Positions 52,879 through 61,984 of a stretch of DNA of 64,000 bases are shown one piece after another (the stretch's first letter is position 1; each line of letters opens with the position of its first letter). Position numbers and translations under genes: made by a program. The notes beneath the pieces are model-generated. The model saw only the letters and a list, made by a program, of their open reading frames with translations. It ran no database searches and was not told the DNA's origin. Source of the stretch: Bosea sp. 685 (GTDB lineage: Bacteria > Pseudomonadota > Alphaproteobacteria > Rhizobiales > Beijerinckiaceae); assembly GCF_031884435.1 (NCBI RefSeq), contig NZ_CP134779.1:5146001-5210000 (forward strand), given 5' to 3'.

Positions 52879-54168
52879 TTAGGCCGCGACCGTGGCGCGC
52901 GCACGGTCCAGCGCCAGCAAGGCGAGCCCACTCGCCACCGAGCGGAAAGCATCGCCGATATGGACACGGCTCGCCCCGAAGCGGCGGTCGAACAGCGCCC
53001 GCACCGCCGGGACGTGAGAGGTGCCGCCGGTCATGAATACGGCCTCGATCGCACCAGTGGAGACATTCGCCTCGCTCAAGGCCTTGTCGAGCGCTGTCTC
53101 GATCGCGCCGACATCGTTCGCGATCCAGCCGTCGAAATCGCTGCGGCGGATCGGGGTTTCGATCGTCACATCCATCTGGCGGAAGCTGAGCGTGGTCTCG
53201 TCGACGCCGGAGAGCGCAATCTTGGCGGCCGAGACCGCGCGGTAGAGCTCGTAGCCGAGATCATATTCGATCACGGTCAGCAGATCCTCGAGCTTGCCGG
53301 GCTCGACCGCGTCGCGGATCAACGCCTTCAGCTCGGCCATGGTCTCGCGGCTTTTCATCAGCGAGAGCCGGTGCCATTGCGCGAAGGCGGCGTGGTAATG
53401 CGCCGGGATCGGCAGGAGCTTCTCGAAGGAGCGATATTGCGTGCCCTTGCCGAGACGCGGCGAGATCGCGTGCTCGATGATGCGGTAGTCGAAGGTGTCG
53501 CCGGCGACGCCGACGCCGGCATGGGAGAGCGGGATCGCGTCCAACCGCCCGGCTCCGCCGGGCTCGAAGCGCATCACCGAGAAGTCGCTGGTGCCGCCGC
53601 CGAAATCCGCGACCAGCATGGTCTGCGGCGTCTTCAGGTCGCGGGCATACCAATAGGCCGCGCCGAGCGGCTCATAGGCGAAATCGACGGCGGGCATCCC
53701 GGCTTTGCCGTAGGAGGCGCGCAGCCGCCCGAGCGCGAGTTCCTCATCGGGCCGTTCGCCGGCGAAGACGACGGGCCTGCCTGAGACCAGCGGCGTTTCC
53801 GCGACGTCGTCGAGGCCGGCCACGAGATCGGTCAGGAACACCCCGATCAGGTCCTCGAGCCGGAACAGCTTGCCGAACAGCCGCGTCTCCTGGAAGGCGC
53901 GGCTGGAGAGATGCGTCTTCAGCGATTGCAGGAAGCGATGCTCCGTCGTCATGCCGAGCGCCATATCGAGCGCATCGGGCCCGCTGACATGGGCGACATG
54001 GGTCTTGGGCGGCCGGCCCTCGCGCCAGAACATCAGGGCCGAACGATAGGCGTCGACCGCGCCCTGCCTGGTCGCGAAGGAACGCGTCGTCACCGAGCCG
54101 TCGGCGCGCGCCAGGGCAACCACGCTGTTGGTGGTGCCGAAATCGATGCCGATCGCCGCGGTGGTCAT
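52879..54168 (-). CDS. Hsp70 family protein (YegD-like chaperone-like ATPase)
   Basis: The 429-residue protein is an actin-like ATPase of the Hsp70 superfamily without the C-terminal substrate-binding domain. The phosphate 1 motif is AIGIDFGTTNSVVALA (residues 4-19), phosphate 2 is VADFGGGTSDFSVMRF, and the adenosine motif is VFMTGGTSHVPAVRALF. E. coli YegD is the closest named example and its role is unclear. It sits between rpsA and sppA, which are often directly adjacent in relatives. Confidence 0.92.
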   Translation of the reverse strand: MTTAAIGIDFGTTNSVVALARADGSVTTRSFATRQGAVDAYRSALMFWREGRPPKTHVAHVSGPDALDMALGMTTEHRFLQSLKTHLSSRAFQETRLFGKLFRLEDLIGVFLTDLVAGLDDVAETPLVSGRPVVFAGERPDEELALGRLRASYGKAGMPAVDFAYEPLGAAYWYARDLKTPQTMLVADFGGGTSDFSVMRFEPGGAGRLDAIPLSHAGVGVAGDTFDYRIIEHAISPRLGKGTQYRSFEKLLPIPAHYHAAFAQWHRLSLMKSRETMAELKALIRDAVEPGKLEDLLTVIEYDLGYELYRAVSAAKIALSGVDETTLSFRQMDVTIETPIRRSDFDGWIANDVGAIETALDKALSEANVSTGAIEAVFMTGGTSHVPAVRALFDRRFGASRVHIGDAFRSVASGLALLALDRARATVAA

Positions 54169-54190
54169 GTCCCGGGTTCCTGATGTTGGT

Positions 54191-54275
54191 CGTCATGGTC
54201 GGGCTTGACCCGGCCATCTCGAAAACCAGGGCGTCCTGGTCAAAGAGATTCCCGGGTCTTCGTTGCTCGCCTCGC
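54191..54275. repeat. Degenerate intergenic repeat (GTCATGGTCGGGCTTGACCCGG type)
   Basis: The gap between rpsA and the Hsp70-like gene holds CGTCATGGTCGGGCTTGACC at 54191-54210, then CGGCCATCTC, then an inverted pair around CCAGGGCGTCCTGG and CCCGGGTC. This resembles a dispersed Hyphomicrobiales intergenic repeat, here incomplete at its right end. Confidence 0.5.
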
Positions 54276-54297
54276 CCTGGAATAACGGGTCGAACCG

Positions 54298-54332
54298 AAA
54301 CAAAAGCCCGCGCGGATTGCTCCGCGCGGGCT
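54298..54332 (-). terminator. Rho-independent terminator of rpsA
   Basis: On the minus strand AGCCCGCGCGGA-GCAA-TCCGCGCGGGCT (54305-54332) is a perfect 12-bp stem with tetraloop, followed by TTTTGTTTC. It lies 35 bases after the rpsA stop, so the Hsp70-like gene needs its own promoter. Confidence 0.92.
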
Positions 54333-54367
54333 GGTCTGATGGGCCGGCCGCTTGCGCGGCCGAAACC

Positions 54368-56071
54368 TCACTTCTTCTCGGTCGTCGCCTTCTTGAGGGC
54401 GGCGCCCAGGATGTCGCCGAGCGAGGCGCCGGAGTCGGCGGAGCCGTACTGCGCCATCGCCTCCTTCTCCTCGGCCATTTCCAGGGCCTTGATCGAGACC
54501 TGGATCTTGCGGGCCTTCTTGTCGAACAGGATGACGCGGGCGTCGACCTTTTCGCCGGCCGCGAAGCGCTCGGGGCGCTGCTCGGCACGATCACGCGCGA
54601 TTTCGGCGCGCTTGATGAAGGTGGTCATGTCGGTGCCGACGATCTTGACGTCGAGACCGGCTTCCTTGACCTCGATCACCTCAGTGGTGACGACCTGGCC
54701 CTTCTTGAACTCGCCGGCATCCACGAAGGGATCGCCGCCGAGCTGCTTCAGGCCGAGCGAGATACGCTCCTTCTCGACGTCCACATCGAGAACGACAGCC
54801 TGCAGCATGTCGCCCTTCTTGTATTCCTCGATGACCTGCTCGCCCGGACGGTTCCAGTCGAGATCCGAGAGATGGATCATGCCGTCGATATCGCCTTCGA
54901 GACCCAGGAACAGGCCGAACTCGGTCTTGTTCTTGACCTCGCCCTCGACCACCGCACCGCTCGGATGGGTCTCCGCGAAGACCTCCCAAGGGTTGCGCAG
55001 GGTCTGCTTGAGACCCAGCGAGATGCGGCGCTTGACCTGATCGACCTCGAGGATCGCGACGTCGACTTCCTGCGAGGTCGAGACGATCTTGCCGGGGTGG
55101 ACGTTCTTCTTGGTCCAGGACATCTCGGAGACGTGGATGAGGCCTTCGATGCCCGGCTCCACTTCGACGAACGCGCCGTAGTCCGTGATGTTGGTGACGC
55201 GACCCTTGAGGCGCGCACCGACGGGGTAACGGGCCGCAATGCCATCCCACGGATCGGCAAGCAGCTGCTTGATGCCGAGCGAGATGCGGTGCGTGTCCTG
55301 GTTGATCTTGATGATCTTGACCTTGACCGTCTGGCCGATGGTCACGACCTCGGACGGATGGTTGACGCGACGCCAGGCCATGTCGGTGACATGGAGCAGG
55401 CCGTCGATGCCGCCCAGGTCAACGAACGCACCGTATTCGGTGATGTTCTTGACGACGCCGTCGATGACCTGGCCCTCTTCGAGCGAAGCCACGAGCTCGG
55501 AACGAGCCTCGGCGCGGGTCTCTTCGAGGACGGTGCGGCGCGACACGACGATGTTGCCGCGGCGGCGATCCATCTTGAGGATCTCGAAAGGCTGCGGCTG
55601 GCCCATCAGCGGGCCGACGTCGCGGATCGGGCGGATGTCGACCTGCGAACGCGGCAGGAAGGCGACAGCGCCGTCGAGATCGACGGTGTAGCCGCCCTTG
55701 ACGGTGTTGAAGATGACACCCGAGACCTTCTCGCGAGCCTCGAAAGCCTTCTCGAGCTTGACCCAGCTCTCCTCGCGGCGAGCCTTGTCGCGCGAGATGA
55801 CGGCTTCGCCGAGCGCGTTTTCGATCCGGTCCAGATAGACCTCGACCTCGTCGCCGACCTTGATGTCCTGGTCACGGCCGGGGCCGTTGAATTCCTTGAG
55901 CGCAACGCGCCCTTCCGTCTTCAGGCCGACATCGATGATCGCCATGTCTTTTTCGATGGCGACGACGATGCCCTTGATGACGGAACCTTCGAGGGCTTCG
56001 TTCTGACCGAAGGATTCCTCGAGCAGGGCGGCGAAATCCTCGCGGCCCGAATAGCTTTCTACGGCTGACAT
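54368..56071 (-). CDS. rpsA: 30S ribosomal protein S1
   Basis: S1 anchors mRNA on the 30S subunit. The 567-residue protein contains six S1 (OB-fold) repeats, recognisable by [20 protein letters not shown] segments such as [40 protein letters not shown] and [20 protein letters not shown], each followed by an RISLGxKQ block. The start is [20 protein letters not shown] at ATG 56069-56071 behind AGGAGA. The longer open frame upstream covers the leader and is rejected. A strong terminator follows. Confidence 0.97.
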   Translation of the reverse strand: MSAVESYSGREDFAALLEESFGQNEALEGSVIKGIVVAIEKDMAIIDVGLKTEGRVALKEFNGPGRDQDIKVGDEVEVYLDRIENALGEAVISRDKARREESWVKLEKAFEAREKVSGVIFNTVKGGYTVDLDGAVAFLPRSQVDIRPIRDVGPLMGQPQPFEILKMDRRRGNIVVSRRTVLEETRAEARSELVASLEEGQVIDGVVKNITEYGAFVDLGGIDGLLHVTDMAWRRVNHPSEVVTIGQTVKVKIIKINQDTHRISLGIKQLLADPWDGIAARYPVGARLKGRVTNITDYGAFVEVEPGIEGLIHVSEMSWTKKNVHPGKIVSTSQEVDVAILEVDQVKRRISLGLKQTLRNPWEVFAETHPSGAVVEGEVKNKTEFGLFLGLEGDIDGMIHLSDLDWNRPGEQVIEEYKKGDMLQAVVLDVDVEKERISLGLKQLGGDPFVDAGEFKKGQVVTTEVIEVKEAGLDVKIVGTDMTTFIKRAEIARDRAEQRPERFAAGEKVDARVILFDKKARKIQVSIKALEMAEEKEAMAQYGSADSGASLGDILGAALKKATTEKK

Positions 56072-56450
56072 GTATTCTCCTGACGCCAGCTCGCGGATCC
56101 CGCAAAGCCGGCAAGCGCCGATTGGGTTTGTGCCACAGACCGGACCTGTCCGTCGGCGCCTCCTGAGAGGCCTGCCCGCTCTTCCCGCGCTCTGAGGCGC
56201 CGGGGCGAGAACGGGCGGCGCTTGGCCGCCGGCATCGATCCGCATCCGAACAATCCGCCCCAAACACGAAACGGGAGCAGGCCGAAAAGGCCGCCCCCGG
56301 CTGTGATCGATCACGGCCCTTCGGACAGGCGCGATGTAGTGCAAAGCAGACGGCAGGGCAAGGGTCCTTGTCCGTTTCGCGCAGCGACGGCCAGGATGGA
56401 AAACCTTATAGTGAGAGCTGCGCCTGACAGGAGACCGCCAGGAAACTGCC
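56072..56450. other. Leader/promoter region between rpsA and the molybdopterin oxidoreductase gene
   Basis: This 379-base divergent gap has no gene. On the minus strand TTGCCC (56357-56362), 17 bases, TACATC (56334-56339) is a possible rpsA promoter giving a leader of about 255 bases; S1 autoregulates its own mRNA in E. coli, so a structured leader would be reasonable. A near-perfect 20-base palindrome lies at 56299-56318. Confidence 0.4.
56299..56318. promoter_or_regulatory. Near-perfect 20-bp palindrome, candidate regulator site
   Basis: GGCTGTGATCGATCACGGCC is self-complementary except for one T/G pair, with the perfect core GTGATCGATCAC at 56303-56314. It lies just downstream of the possible rpsA -10 box and about 130 bases before the plus-strand gene. 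The half-site TGTGATC is CRP/FNR-like, but the spacing is shorter than a CRP site. Confidence 0.45.
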
Positions 56451-57116
56451 ATGACCAGCGATCCCGACACACCCGACGACAGCAAGCTGACGCGCACCAA
56501 GCAGGCCTGGGCGCGGGCCGGCAAATTCCTGACCGGGCGCGTCAGCCGGCCCGACAGCGAGCGGCTGCCGCCCGGGCAGCACCTGGTCAAGGATTGGCCG
56601 GTGCTCGATCTCGGCCTCCAGCCCGAGATTTCGACCGAAAACTGGACGCTCGACATCGACGGCGCGGTCGAGCATCGCCTGCACTGGCGCTGGGCGGACT
56701 TCATGGCGCAGGAGCAGGCGAACGAGGTCTCCGACATCCATTGCGTCACGACCTGGTCGCGCTACGACAATCGCTGGCAGGGCGTGGCGACGCGGAGCCT
56801 GCTCGACCTCGTCCAGCCGAAGCCCGAGGCCGGCTTCGTCGTGCTGCACTCCCATGACGGTTACACCACCAATCTGACGCTCGCGGATTTCGCCAGCGAG
56901 GATGCGCTGCTGGCCCATAGCTGGGAGGGCAAGCCCCTGTCGGGCGAGCATGGCGGGCCGGTCAGGCTCGTGCTGCCGAAGCTCTATTTCTGGAAGAGCG
57001 CGAAATGGCTGAAGCGGATCGAATTCGTCGAGCGCAACCAGCCCGGTTTCTGGGAGGTCCGCGGCTATCACGATCGCGGCGATCCCTGGCAAGAGCAGCG
57101 CTACAGCGACGATTGA
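56451..57116 (+). CDS. Sulfite oxidase-like molybdopterin oxidoreductase
   Basis: The 221-residue protein is a short sulfite-oxidase-fold protein: LPPGQHLVKDWPVLDLG, then the Mo-ligand cysteine in VSDIHCVTTWSRYDNRWQGV, and the cofactor/substrate segment HGGPVRLVLPKLYFWKSAKW. Unlike MsrP (YedY) it shows no Tat signal, so it is probably cytoplasmic. Electron donor and substrate are unknown for this subgroup. AGGAGA lies upstream. The haloacid dehalogenase gene follows 16 bases later, probably in the same operon. Confidence 0.92.
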   Translation: MTSDPDTPDDSKLTRTKQAWARAGKFLTGRVSRPDSERLPPGQHLVKDWPVLDLGLQPEISTENWTLDIDGAVEHRLHWRWADFMAQEQANEVSDIHCVTTWSRYDNRWQGVATRSLLDLVQPKPEAGFVVLHSHDGYTTNLTLADFASEDALLAHSWEGKPLSGEHGGPVRLVLPKLYFWKSAKWLKRIEFVERNQPGFWEVRGYHDRGDPWQEQRYSDD

Positions 57117-57132
57117 AAGCGGGAACCGCCCG

Positions 57133-57873
57133 ATGACCATCAAGGCCTTCGTCTTCGACGCCTATGGCACGCTCTATGACGTTCAGTCCGTCGCCGGCGC
57201 GACCGAGGCCGCCTTTCCCGGCCATGGCGAGACCATCACCCAGATCTGGCGGATGAAGCAGCTCGAATACACCTGGCTGCGCTCCGCCATGGGCGCCTAT
57301 GCCGATTTCTGGACGGTGACGCGGGATTCGCTCGCTTACACGCTCGATGTCCTGGGCCTGAGCGCGAGTGAAGCGGCGATCACCGCCCTGGCCGAGGCCT
57401 ACAACCATCTCGCGCCCTATCCCGACAGCCTCACCGCGCTCGATGCGCTGGCGGGCAAGCGGCTCGCCATCCTCTCGAACGGCAGTCCGGCCATGCTCGA
57501 TGCGCTGGTGCGCCATAGCGGTCTGGCAAATCGGTTCGAAGCCGTGCTCAGTGTCGACGCTGCGCGGGCCTACAAGCCCGATCCGCGCAGCTACCGGCTG
57601 GTCGAAGAGCGGATGGGCGTAAAGCCCGAGGAGGTCGTCTTCGTCTCCTCGAACGGCTTTGACGTCGCCGGCGCGAAGCATTTCGGCTTCAAGGTCGCGC
57701 GGATCGCACGGGTTTCGCCCAGAGCGCTGCATGCCGAGATCGCGGGCGCAGTCCCAATCCCGCCGAAGACCTTGTTCAAGGCGCTGCGCATGCAGGAGGA
57801 GCGGCTGGGCGAGAGACCGGATTGGGTGATCGGGTCGCTGGGCGAATTACCGGCGTTGGTGGCCGGGCTTTGA
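57133..57873 (+). CDS. Haloacid dehalogenase, type II
   Basis: The 246-residue HAD hydrolase matches L-2-haloacid dehalogenases: nucleophile Asp in FVFDAYGTLYDVQS (residues about 7-20), ILSNGSPAMLDALV with the Ser/Asn pair, Lys in ARAYKPDPRSYRL, and FVSSNGFDVAGAKHFGF with the distinctive Ser-Ser-Asn-x-x-Asp. True members hydrolyse L-2-haloalkanoic acids to D-2-hydroxyacids. Natural substrate unproven here. It is 16 bases after the molybdopterin enzyme. Confidence 0.92.
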   Translation: MTIKAFVFDAYGTLYDVQSVAGATEAAFPGHGETITQIWRMKQLEYTWLRSAMGAYADFWTVTRDSLAYTLDVLGLSASEAAITALAEAYNHLAPYPDSLTALDALAGKRLAILSNGSPAMLDALVRHSGLANRFEAVLSVDAARAYKPDPRSYRLVEERMGVKPEEVVFVSSNGFDVAGAKHFGFKVARIARVSPRALHAEIAGAVPIPPKTLFKALRMQEERLGERPDWVIGSLGELPALVAGL

Positions 57874-57940
57874 AGGCCAAACGGCCCTGTGACTAAGGAC
57901 TTCGTCATCCCGGGCGACCGCGTGGTTGCGGCACCCGAAC

Positions 57941-58735
57941 TCACGGCGCTGGAAGAACAGCGTCCTTCTTCCCGCCCTCCAGCGCGCTGGCGCTCTCGTC
58001 CTTGAGGTCGACGCCGGTCAGCGAGCGATGGAAGGCCTGGTCGATCAGCCAGGCGAGCTTGAAGGCGGCGGCTTCGAAATCGAGTCCGCCCGGGCGGATA
58101 TTGGAGATGCAGTTGCGCGCGGCGTCGGTCAGGCCGGGCCTGGGCGCGAAGGTGAGATAGGCGCCAAGCGAATCCGGCGAAGACAGGCCCGGACGCTCGC
58201 CGATCAGCACCAGCGCCATGCGCGAGCCGAGCGCATGGGCCGCCTCGTCGCCGAGCGCGACACGGGCCTGCGAGGCGATGACGACCGGCGCGAGCGTCAA
58301 TCCCTGCCGCTTCAGATGCGGCAGCAGCGCCGTGATGAAGGGGGCGGCGTTCTGGTGGATCGCGGTCGAGGACAAGCCGTCGGCAACGATGATGGCGAGA
58401 TCGCAGGCGCCGCGCCGCGCCGCCAGCACGCCCCGGCTCTCCTCCGAGAGGCCACGGCCGAGATCAGGCCGGCGCAGATAATCGCCGCGCGAGCGGGCCG
58501 CGCTCTCGACCATCACCGTATCCAACGACAAGGCCGCAAGGTCCGCATCCAAGCCCTCGGGACGGAAGGGCTCGTGCACCGCGTCGCGCGCCTGGGCATG
58601 GGCGAGGCCGAAGCGCAGCACCTCGCGCGTCGGCAGCGAGGCGCCCGAGCGGCCAAGCGCGATGCGGGCCGGCGTCAATTGCGCGAGCTCGGCCCAGCGC
58701 TGAGCCGTGGAGGCAGGCTTGTCCGGCGTTTTCAT
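57941..58735 (-). CDS. eutC: Ethanolamine ammonia-lyase small subunit
   Basis: EutC pairs with EutB in the adenosylcobalamin-dependent lyase that converts ethanolamine to acetaldehyde and ammonia. The 264-residue protein shows the family segments ARIALGRSGASLPTREVLRF, VADGLSSTAIHQNAAPFI, ALVLIGERPGLSSPDSLG and the C-terminal RNCISNIRPGGL. It overlaps eutB by 4 bases (ATGA). No eutA reactivase or microcompartment genes are present in the window. Confidence 0.96.
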   Translation of the reverse strand: MKTPDKPASTAQRWAELAQLTPARIALGRSGASLPTREVLRFGLAHAQARDAVHEPFRPEGLDADLAALSLDTVMVESAARSRGDYLRRPDLGRGLSEESRGVLAARRGACDLAIIVADGLSSTAIHQNAAPFITALLPHLKRQGLTLAPVVIASQARVALGDEAAHALGSRMALVLIGERPGLSSPDSLGAYLTFAPRPGLTDAARNCISNIRPGGLDFEAAAFKLAWLIDQAFHRSLTGVDLKDESASALEGGKKDAVLPAP

Positions 58736-60120
58736 GCCGCGCGGTCCTGCATGGCGGCGAGCAAGGCCTGCCCACCCTGTCCCGCGCTCAACTTTCCCGC
58801 GGGATCGGTGATGTCCATCCGCCTGAGCCAGGCTTCGAATTCCGGCGCGCGCTTCAGGCCAAGCACCTCGCGGATATAGAGCTGGTCGTGGAAGGAGGTC
58901 GATTGGTAGTTCAGCATCACGTCGTCAGCGCCGGGGATGCCCATGATGAAATTGACGCCGGCCGTTCCGAGCAGCGTCAGAAGCGTATCCATATCGTCCT
59001 GATCGGCCTCGGCATGGTTGGTGTAGCAGATGTCGCAGCCCATCGGCACGCCCATCAGCTTGCCGCAGAAATGGTCCTCGAGGCCGGCGCGGATGATCTG
59101 CTTGCCGTCATAGAGATATTCCGGGCCGATGAAGCCGACGACCGTGTTGACCAGGAGCGGCTCATAGGCGCGGCAGACCGCATAGGCGCGGGCCTCGACC
59201 GTCTGCTGGTCGACGCCGTGATGGGCATTGGCCGAGAGCGCCGCGCCCTGGCCCGTCTCGAAATACATGACGTTGTCGCCGACCGTGCCGCGCTTCAGCG
59301 AGCGGCCGGCTTCCAGCCCCTCCTGCAGCAAGGCGAGCGTGACGCCGAAGGAGGCATTGGCTGCCTGCGTTCCAGCCACCGACTGGAAGACGAGATCGAC
59401 CGGCACGCCCTGCTCGATCAGCGCCACCGAGCTCGTGACATGGGTCAGCACGCAGGCCTGCGTCGGAATCTCGAAACGGGCGATCAGCGCGTCGAGCAGG
59501 CGCAGCAGGTCGCCGATCGCACTCATGCTGTCGGAGGCCGGGTTGATACCGATGACGGCATCGCCGCAGCCATAGCTCAGCCCGTCCATGGTCGAGGCGA
59601 GGATGCCGGCGACATCGTCGGTCGGATGGTTGGGCTGGAGCCGGACCGCCATGGCGCCGGGCAGGCCCAGCGTGTTGCGGAAACGGGTGACGACCCGGCA
59701 CTTCCTGGCGACCAGGATCAAATCCTGATTGCGCATCAGCTTGGAGACGGCGGCTGCCATCTCCGGCGTGATGCCGGGCGCGAGCCGGGCCAGGACCGGC
59801 GTCGTCGCCGCATCCGAGCAGAGCCAGTCGCGGAAGCCGCCGACCGTCAGCGAGGCGATCAGCTTGAACGCCGCCGCGTCATGGCTGTCGACGATCAATC
59901 GCGTGACCTCGTCGTCCTCATAGGGAATCAGCGCCTCATCGAGGAAGGTCCGCAGCGGCAGGTCGGCCAGCGCCATGCGCGCGGCCATCATCTCTTCCAT
60001 GCTGCCGGCGGCGAGGCCGGCCAATTGGTCGCCCGAGCGCAGGGGCGTCGCCTTCGCCAGCAAGGTCTTCAAATCGGCGAAAACATAACTCTGCCGCCCG
60101 ACCGCCGCGCGATACGCCAT
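58732..60120 (-). CDS. eutB: Ethanolamine ammonia-lyase large subunit
   Basis: EutB is the catalytic TIM-barrel subunit. The 462-residue protein has AVRLQPNHPTDDVAGILAST, DAVIGINPASDS (substrate-binding Asn/Asp), NTVVGFIGPEYLYDGKQI, MGCDICYTNHAEADQDDMD and GIPGADDVMLNYQ, all diagnostic. ATG 60118-60120 is chosen; the open extension upstream lacks similarity. It is the first gene of the eutBC operon and divergent from the GMC oxidoreductase gene. Without a shell it would be the cytosolic, nitrogen-scavenging form of ethanolamine use. Confidence 0.97.
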   Translation of the reverse strand: MAYRAAVGRQSYVFADLKTLLAKATPLRSGDQLAGLAAGSMEEMMAARMALADLPLRTFLDEALIPYEDDEVTRLIVDSHDAAAFKLIASLTVGGFRDWLCSDAATTPVLARLAPGITPEMAAAVSKLMRNQDLILVARKCRVVTRFRNTLGLPGAMAVRLQPNHPTDDVAGILASTMDGLSYGCGDAVIGINPASDSMSAIGDLLRLLDALIARFEIPTQACVLTHVTSSVALIEQGVPVDLVFQSVAGTQAANASFGVTLALLQEGLEAGRSLKRGTVGDNVMYFETGQGAALSANAHHGVDQQTVEARAYAVCRAYEPLLVNTVVGFIGPEYLYDGKQIIRAGLEDHFCGKLMGVPMGCDICYTNHAEADQDDMDTLLTLLGTAGVNFIMGIPGADDVMLNYQSTSFHDQLYIREVLGLKRAPEFEAWLRRMDITDPAGKLSAGQGGQALLAAMQDRAA

Positions 60121-60282
60121 CAAATCAATCCTCGCCGAAATCAATCCTGGTCCCTTGCAACATGCTAATGCGGATATTGGCATGAGCAAACGCAGATGCA
60201 GCATTGCTGCCACCCGTTAGCGCGATTAACGCTCCTTGTCCGGAGAGCGGGACGTTACCCGCCGCAGGATTTGGGAAACGTC

Positions 60283-61914
60283 ATGTCGGCTCGCAGGACC
60301 ATCGGCACCTTCGACTATGTCGTGATCGGGGCGGGCTCGGCCGGCTGCGTCGTCGCCAACCGGCTCTCAGCCGATTCGAGCAAGAAGGTCCTGGTGCTGG
60401 AGGCTGGCGGCAAGGACGACTGGATCTGGTTCCACATCCCGGTCGGCTATCTCTACGCCATCGGCAATCCGCGCGCCGACTGGCTGTTCAAGACCGAGCC
60501 TCAGGCGGGCTTGGGCGGGCGGGCCTTGCCCTTCCCGCGCGGCAAGGTCGTCGGCGGCTGCTCGGCGATCAATGCGATGATCTATATGCGCGGCCAAGCG
60601 GCCGATTACGACGGCTGGCGCCAGCGCGGGCTTTCCGGCTGGGGCTGGGACGATGTCCTGCCCTATTTCCTCAGGCATGAAGACCATGTCGCACCGGGGA
60701 CGGGCGAGCACCACAAGTCAGGCGGCGAATGGCGGGTCGAGAATCCGCGCGTGCGCTGGGACATCCTCGATGCCGTGCGCGATGCGGCCGAGGCGGCGGG
60801 CATCGCCAAGATCGCCGACTTCAACACCGGCGACAATGAAGGCTCGGCCTATTTCCAGGTCAATCAGCGGCGCGGCCGGCGCTGGAGCGCCTTTACCGCC
60901 TTCCTCAAGCCGGTGCTCGATATCCGCGACAACCTCCGCATGGAGACGCGCGTCCTGGTCGAGCGCATTGTGATCGAGGACGGCCGGGCGAGCGCGATCG
61001 AGTTCACCCATGGCGAGGAGAAGCTCAGGGTCGAGGTCCGCGGCGAAGTCGTGCTCAGTGCCGGCGCCTTTGGCTCGCCGGCACTGCTGGAGCGCTCCGG
61101 CATCGGCGACGGCTCCCGCCTGCAGGAACTCGGCATCGACACGGCCGCGAACCTGCCGGGCGTCGGCGAAAACCTGCAGGACCATCTCCAGATCCGCCCG
61201 GTCTACAAGGTCGACGGTGTGCGCACGCTCAATACCGACTATGCCAAGCTCTGGCGCCGGCCGCTGATGGCGCTGGAATATGCGGCGTTGCGCACCGGCC
61301 CGCTGACCATGGCGCCCTCGCAGGTCGGCGCCTTCGCGAAATCATCGCCCGACTACGCCACCGCCAATCTCGAATTCCATTTCCAGCCGCTCTCGCTCGA
61401 CAAATGGGGCGATGGCTTGCACCCGTTCGGGGCCTTCACGGCCAGCGTCTGCAATTTGCGCCCGTCGAGCCGAGGCAGCGTCCATCTCAAGAGCCCGACG
61501 GCGGAGGACGCCCCGGCGATCTCGCCCAATTATCTCGATACCGACGAGGACAAGCGCATCGCCGTCGATGCGCTAAAGCTCGCGCGCAAGATCGTGGCGC
61601 AAGCGCCGCTGGCGCGCTTCCAGCCGCAGGAGCACAGCCCCGGCGCAGCCGCGACCTCGGACGAGGCGCTGCTGGAAGCGGCGAAAGGGCTCAGCACCAC
61701 GATCTTCCACCCTGTCGGGACAGCGAAGATGGGTCGCGACGACGATCCGACGGCCGTGCTCGACGAGCGCCTGCGGGTGCGGGGCGTGCGTGGCCTGCGC
61801 GTGATCGACGCCTCGGTGATGCCGGCGATCACCTCAGGCAATACGGCGGCGCCAACGATGATGATCGCCGAGAAAGGCGCGCAGATGCTGCTGGAGGATG
61901 CGAAAGCGGCCTGA
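60283..61914 (+). CDS. GMC family oxidoreductase (choline dehydrogenase-like)
   Basis: The 543-residue FAD enzyme has the dinucleotide motif VVIGAGSAGCVVANRLS near residues 13-29 with Glu40. It has the GMC signatures FPRGKVVGGCSAINAMIYMR and VLSAGAFGSPALLERSGIG, and the C-terminal active-site block HPVGTAKMG with SGNTAAPTMMIAEKGA. The family oxidises alcohols such as choline or long-chain and aromatic alcohols. Being next to eutBC hints at amino-alcohol metabolism, but this is inference. GGGAA lies before ATG 60283. Confidence 0.94.
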   Translation: MSARRTIGTFDYVVIGAGSAGCVVANRLSADSSKKVLVLEAGGKDDWIWFHIPVGYLYAIGNPRADWLFKTEPQAGLGGRALPFPRGKVVGGCSAINAMIYMRGQAADYDGWRQRGLSGWGWDDVLPYFLRHEDHVAPGTGEHHKSGGEWRVENPRVRWDILDAVRDAAEAAGIAKIADFNTGDNEGSAYFQVNQRRGRRWSAFTAFLKPVLDIRDNLRMETRVLVERIVIEDGRASAIEFTHGEEKLRVEVRGEVVLSAGAFGSPALLERSGIGDGSRLQELGIDTAANLPGVGENLQDHLQIRPVYKVDGVRTLNTDYAKLWRRPLMALEYAALRTGPLTMAPSQVGAFAKSSPDYATANLEFHFQPLSLDKWGDGLHPFGAFTASVCNLRPSSRGSVHLKSPTAEDAPAISPNYLDTDEDKRIAVDALKLARKIVAQAPLARFQPQEHSPGAAATSDEALLEAAKGLSTTIFHPVGTAKMGRDDDPTAVLDERLRVRGVRGLRVIDASVMPAITSGNTAAPTMMIAEKGAQMLLEDAKAA

Positions 61915-61984
61915 CGCCATGATATGAAGGCTCATGCCTGATATGAAGGCTCTTGCCGGCTCGGTCCGGCCCGCTGGAGCCGCC

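Noticed and set aside
54263..56068. 601-codon open frame on the plus strand
   Set aside because: Antisense to rpsA; its apparent repeats merely mirror the S1 repeats.
57905..57924. CGTCATCCCGGGCGACCGCG as another intergenic repeat
   Set aside because: Only one arm is present; no inverted partner in the 67-base gap.
58888..60168. 426-codon open frame on the plus strand
   Set aside because: Antisense to eutB, whose diagnostic motifs are unambiguous.
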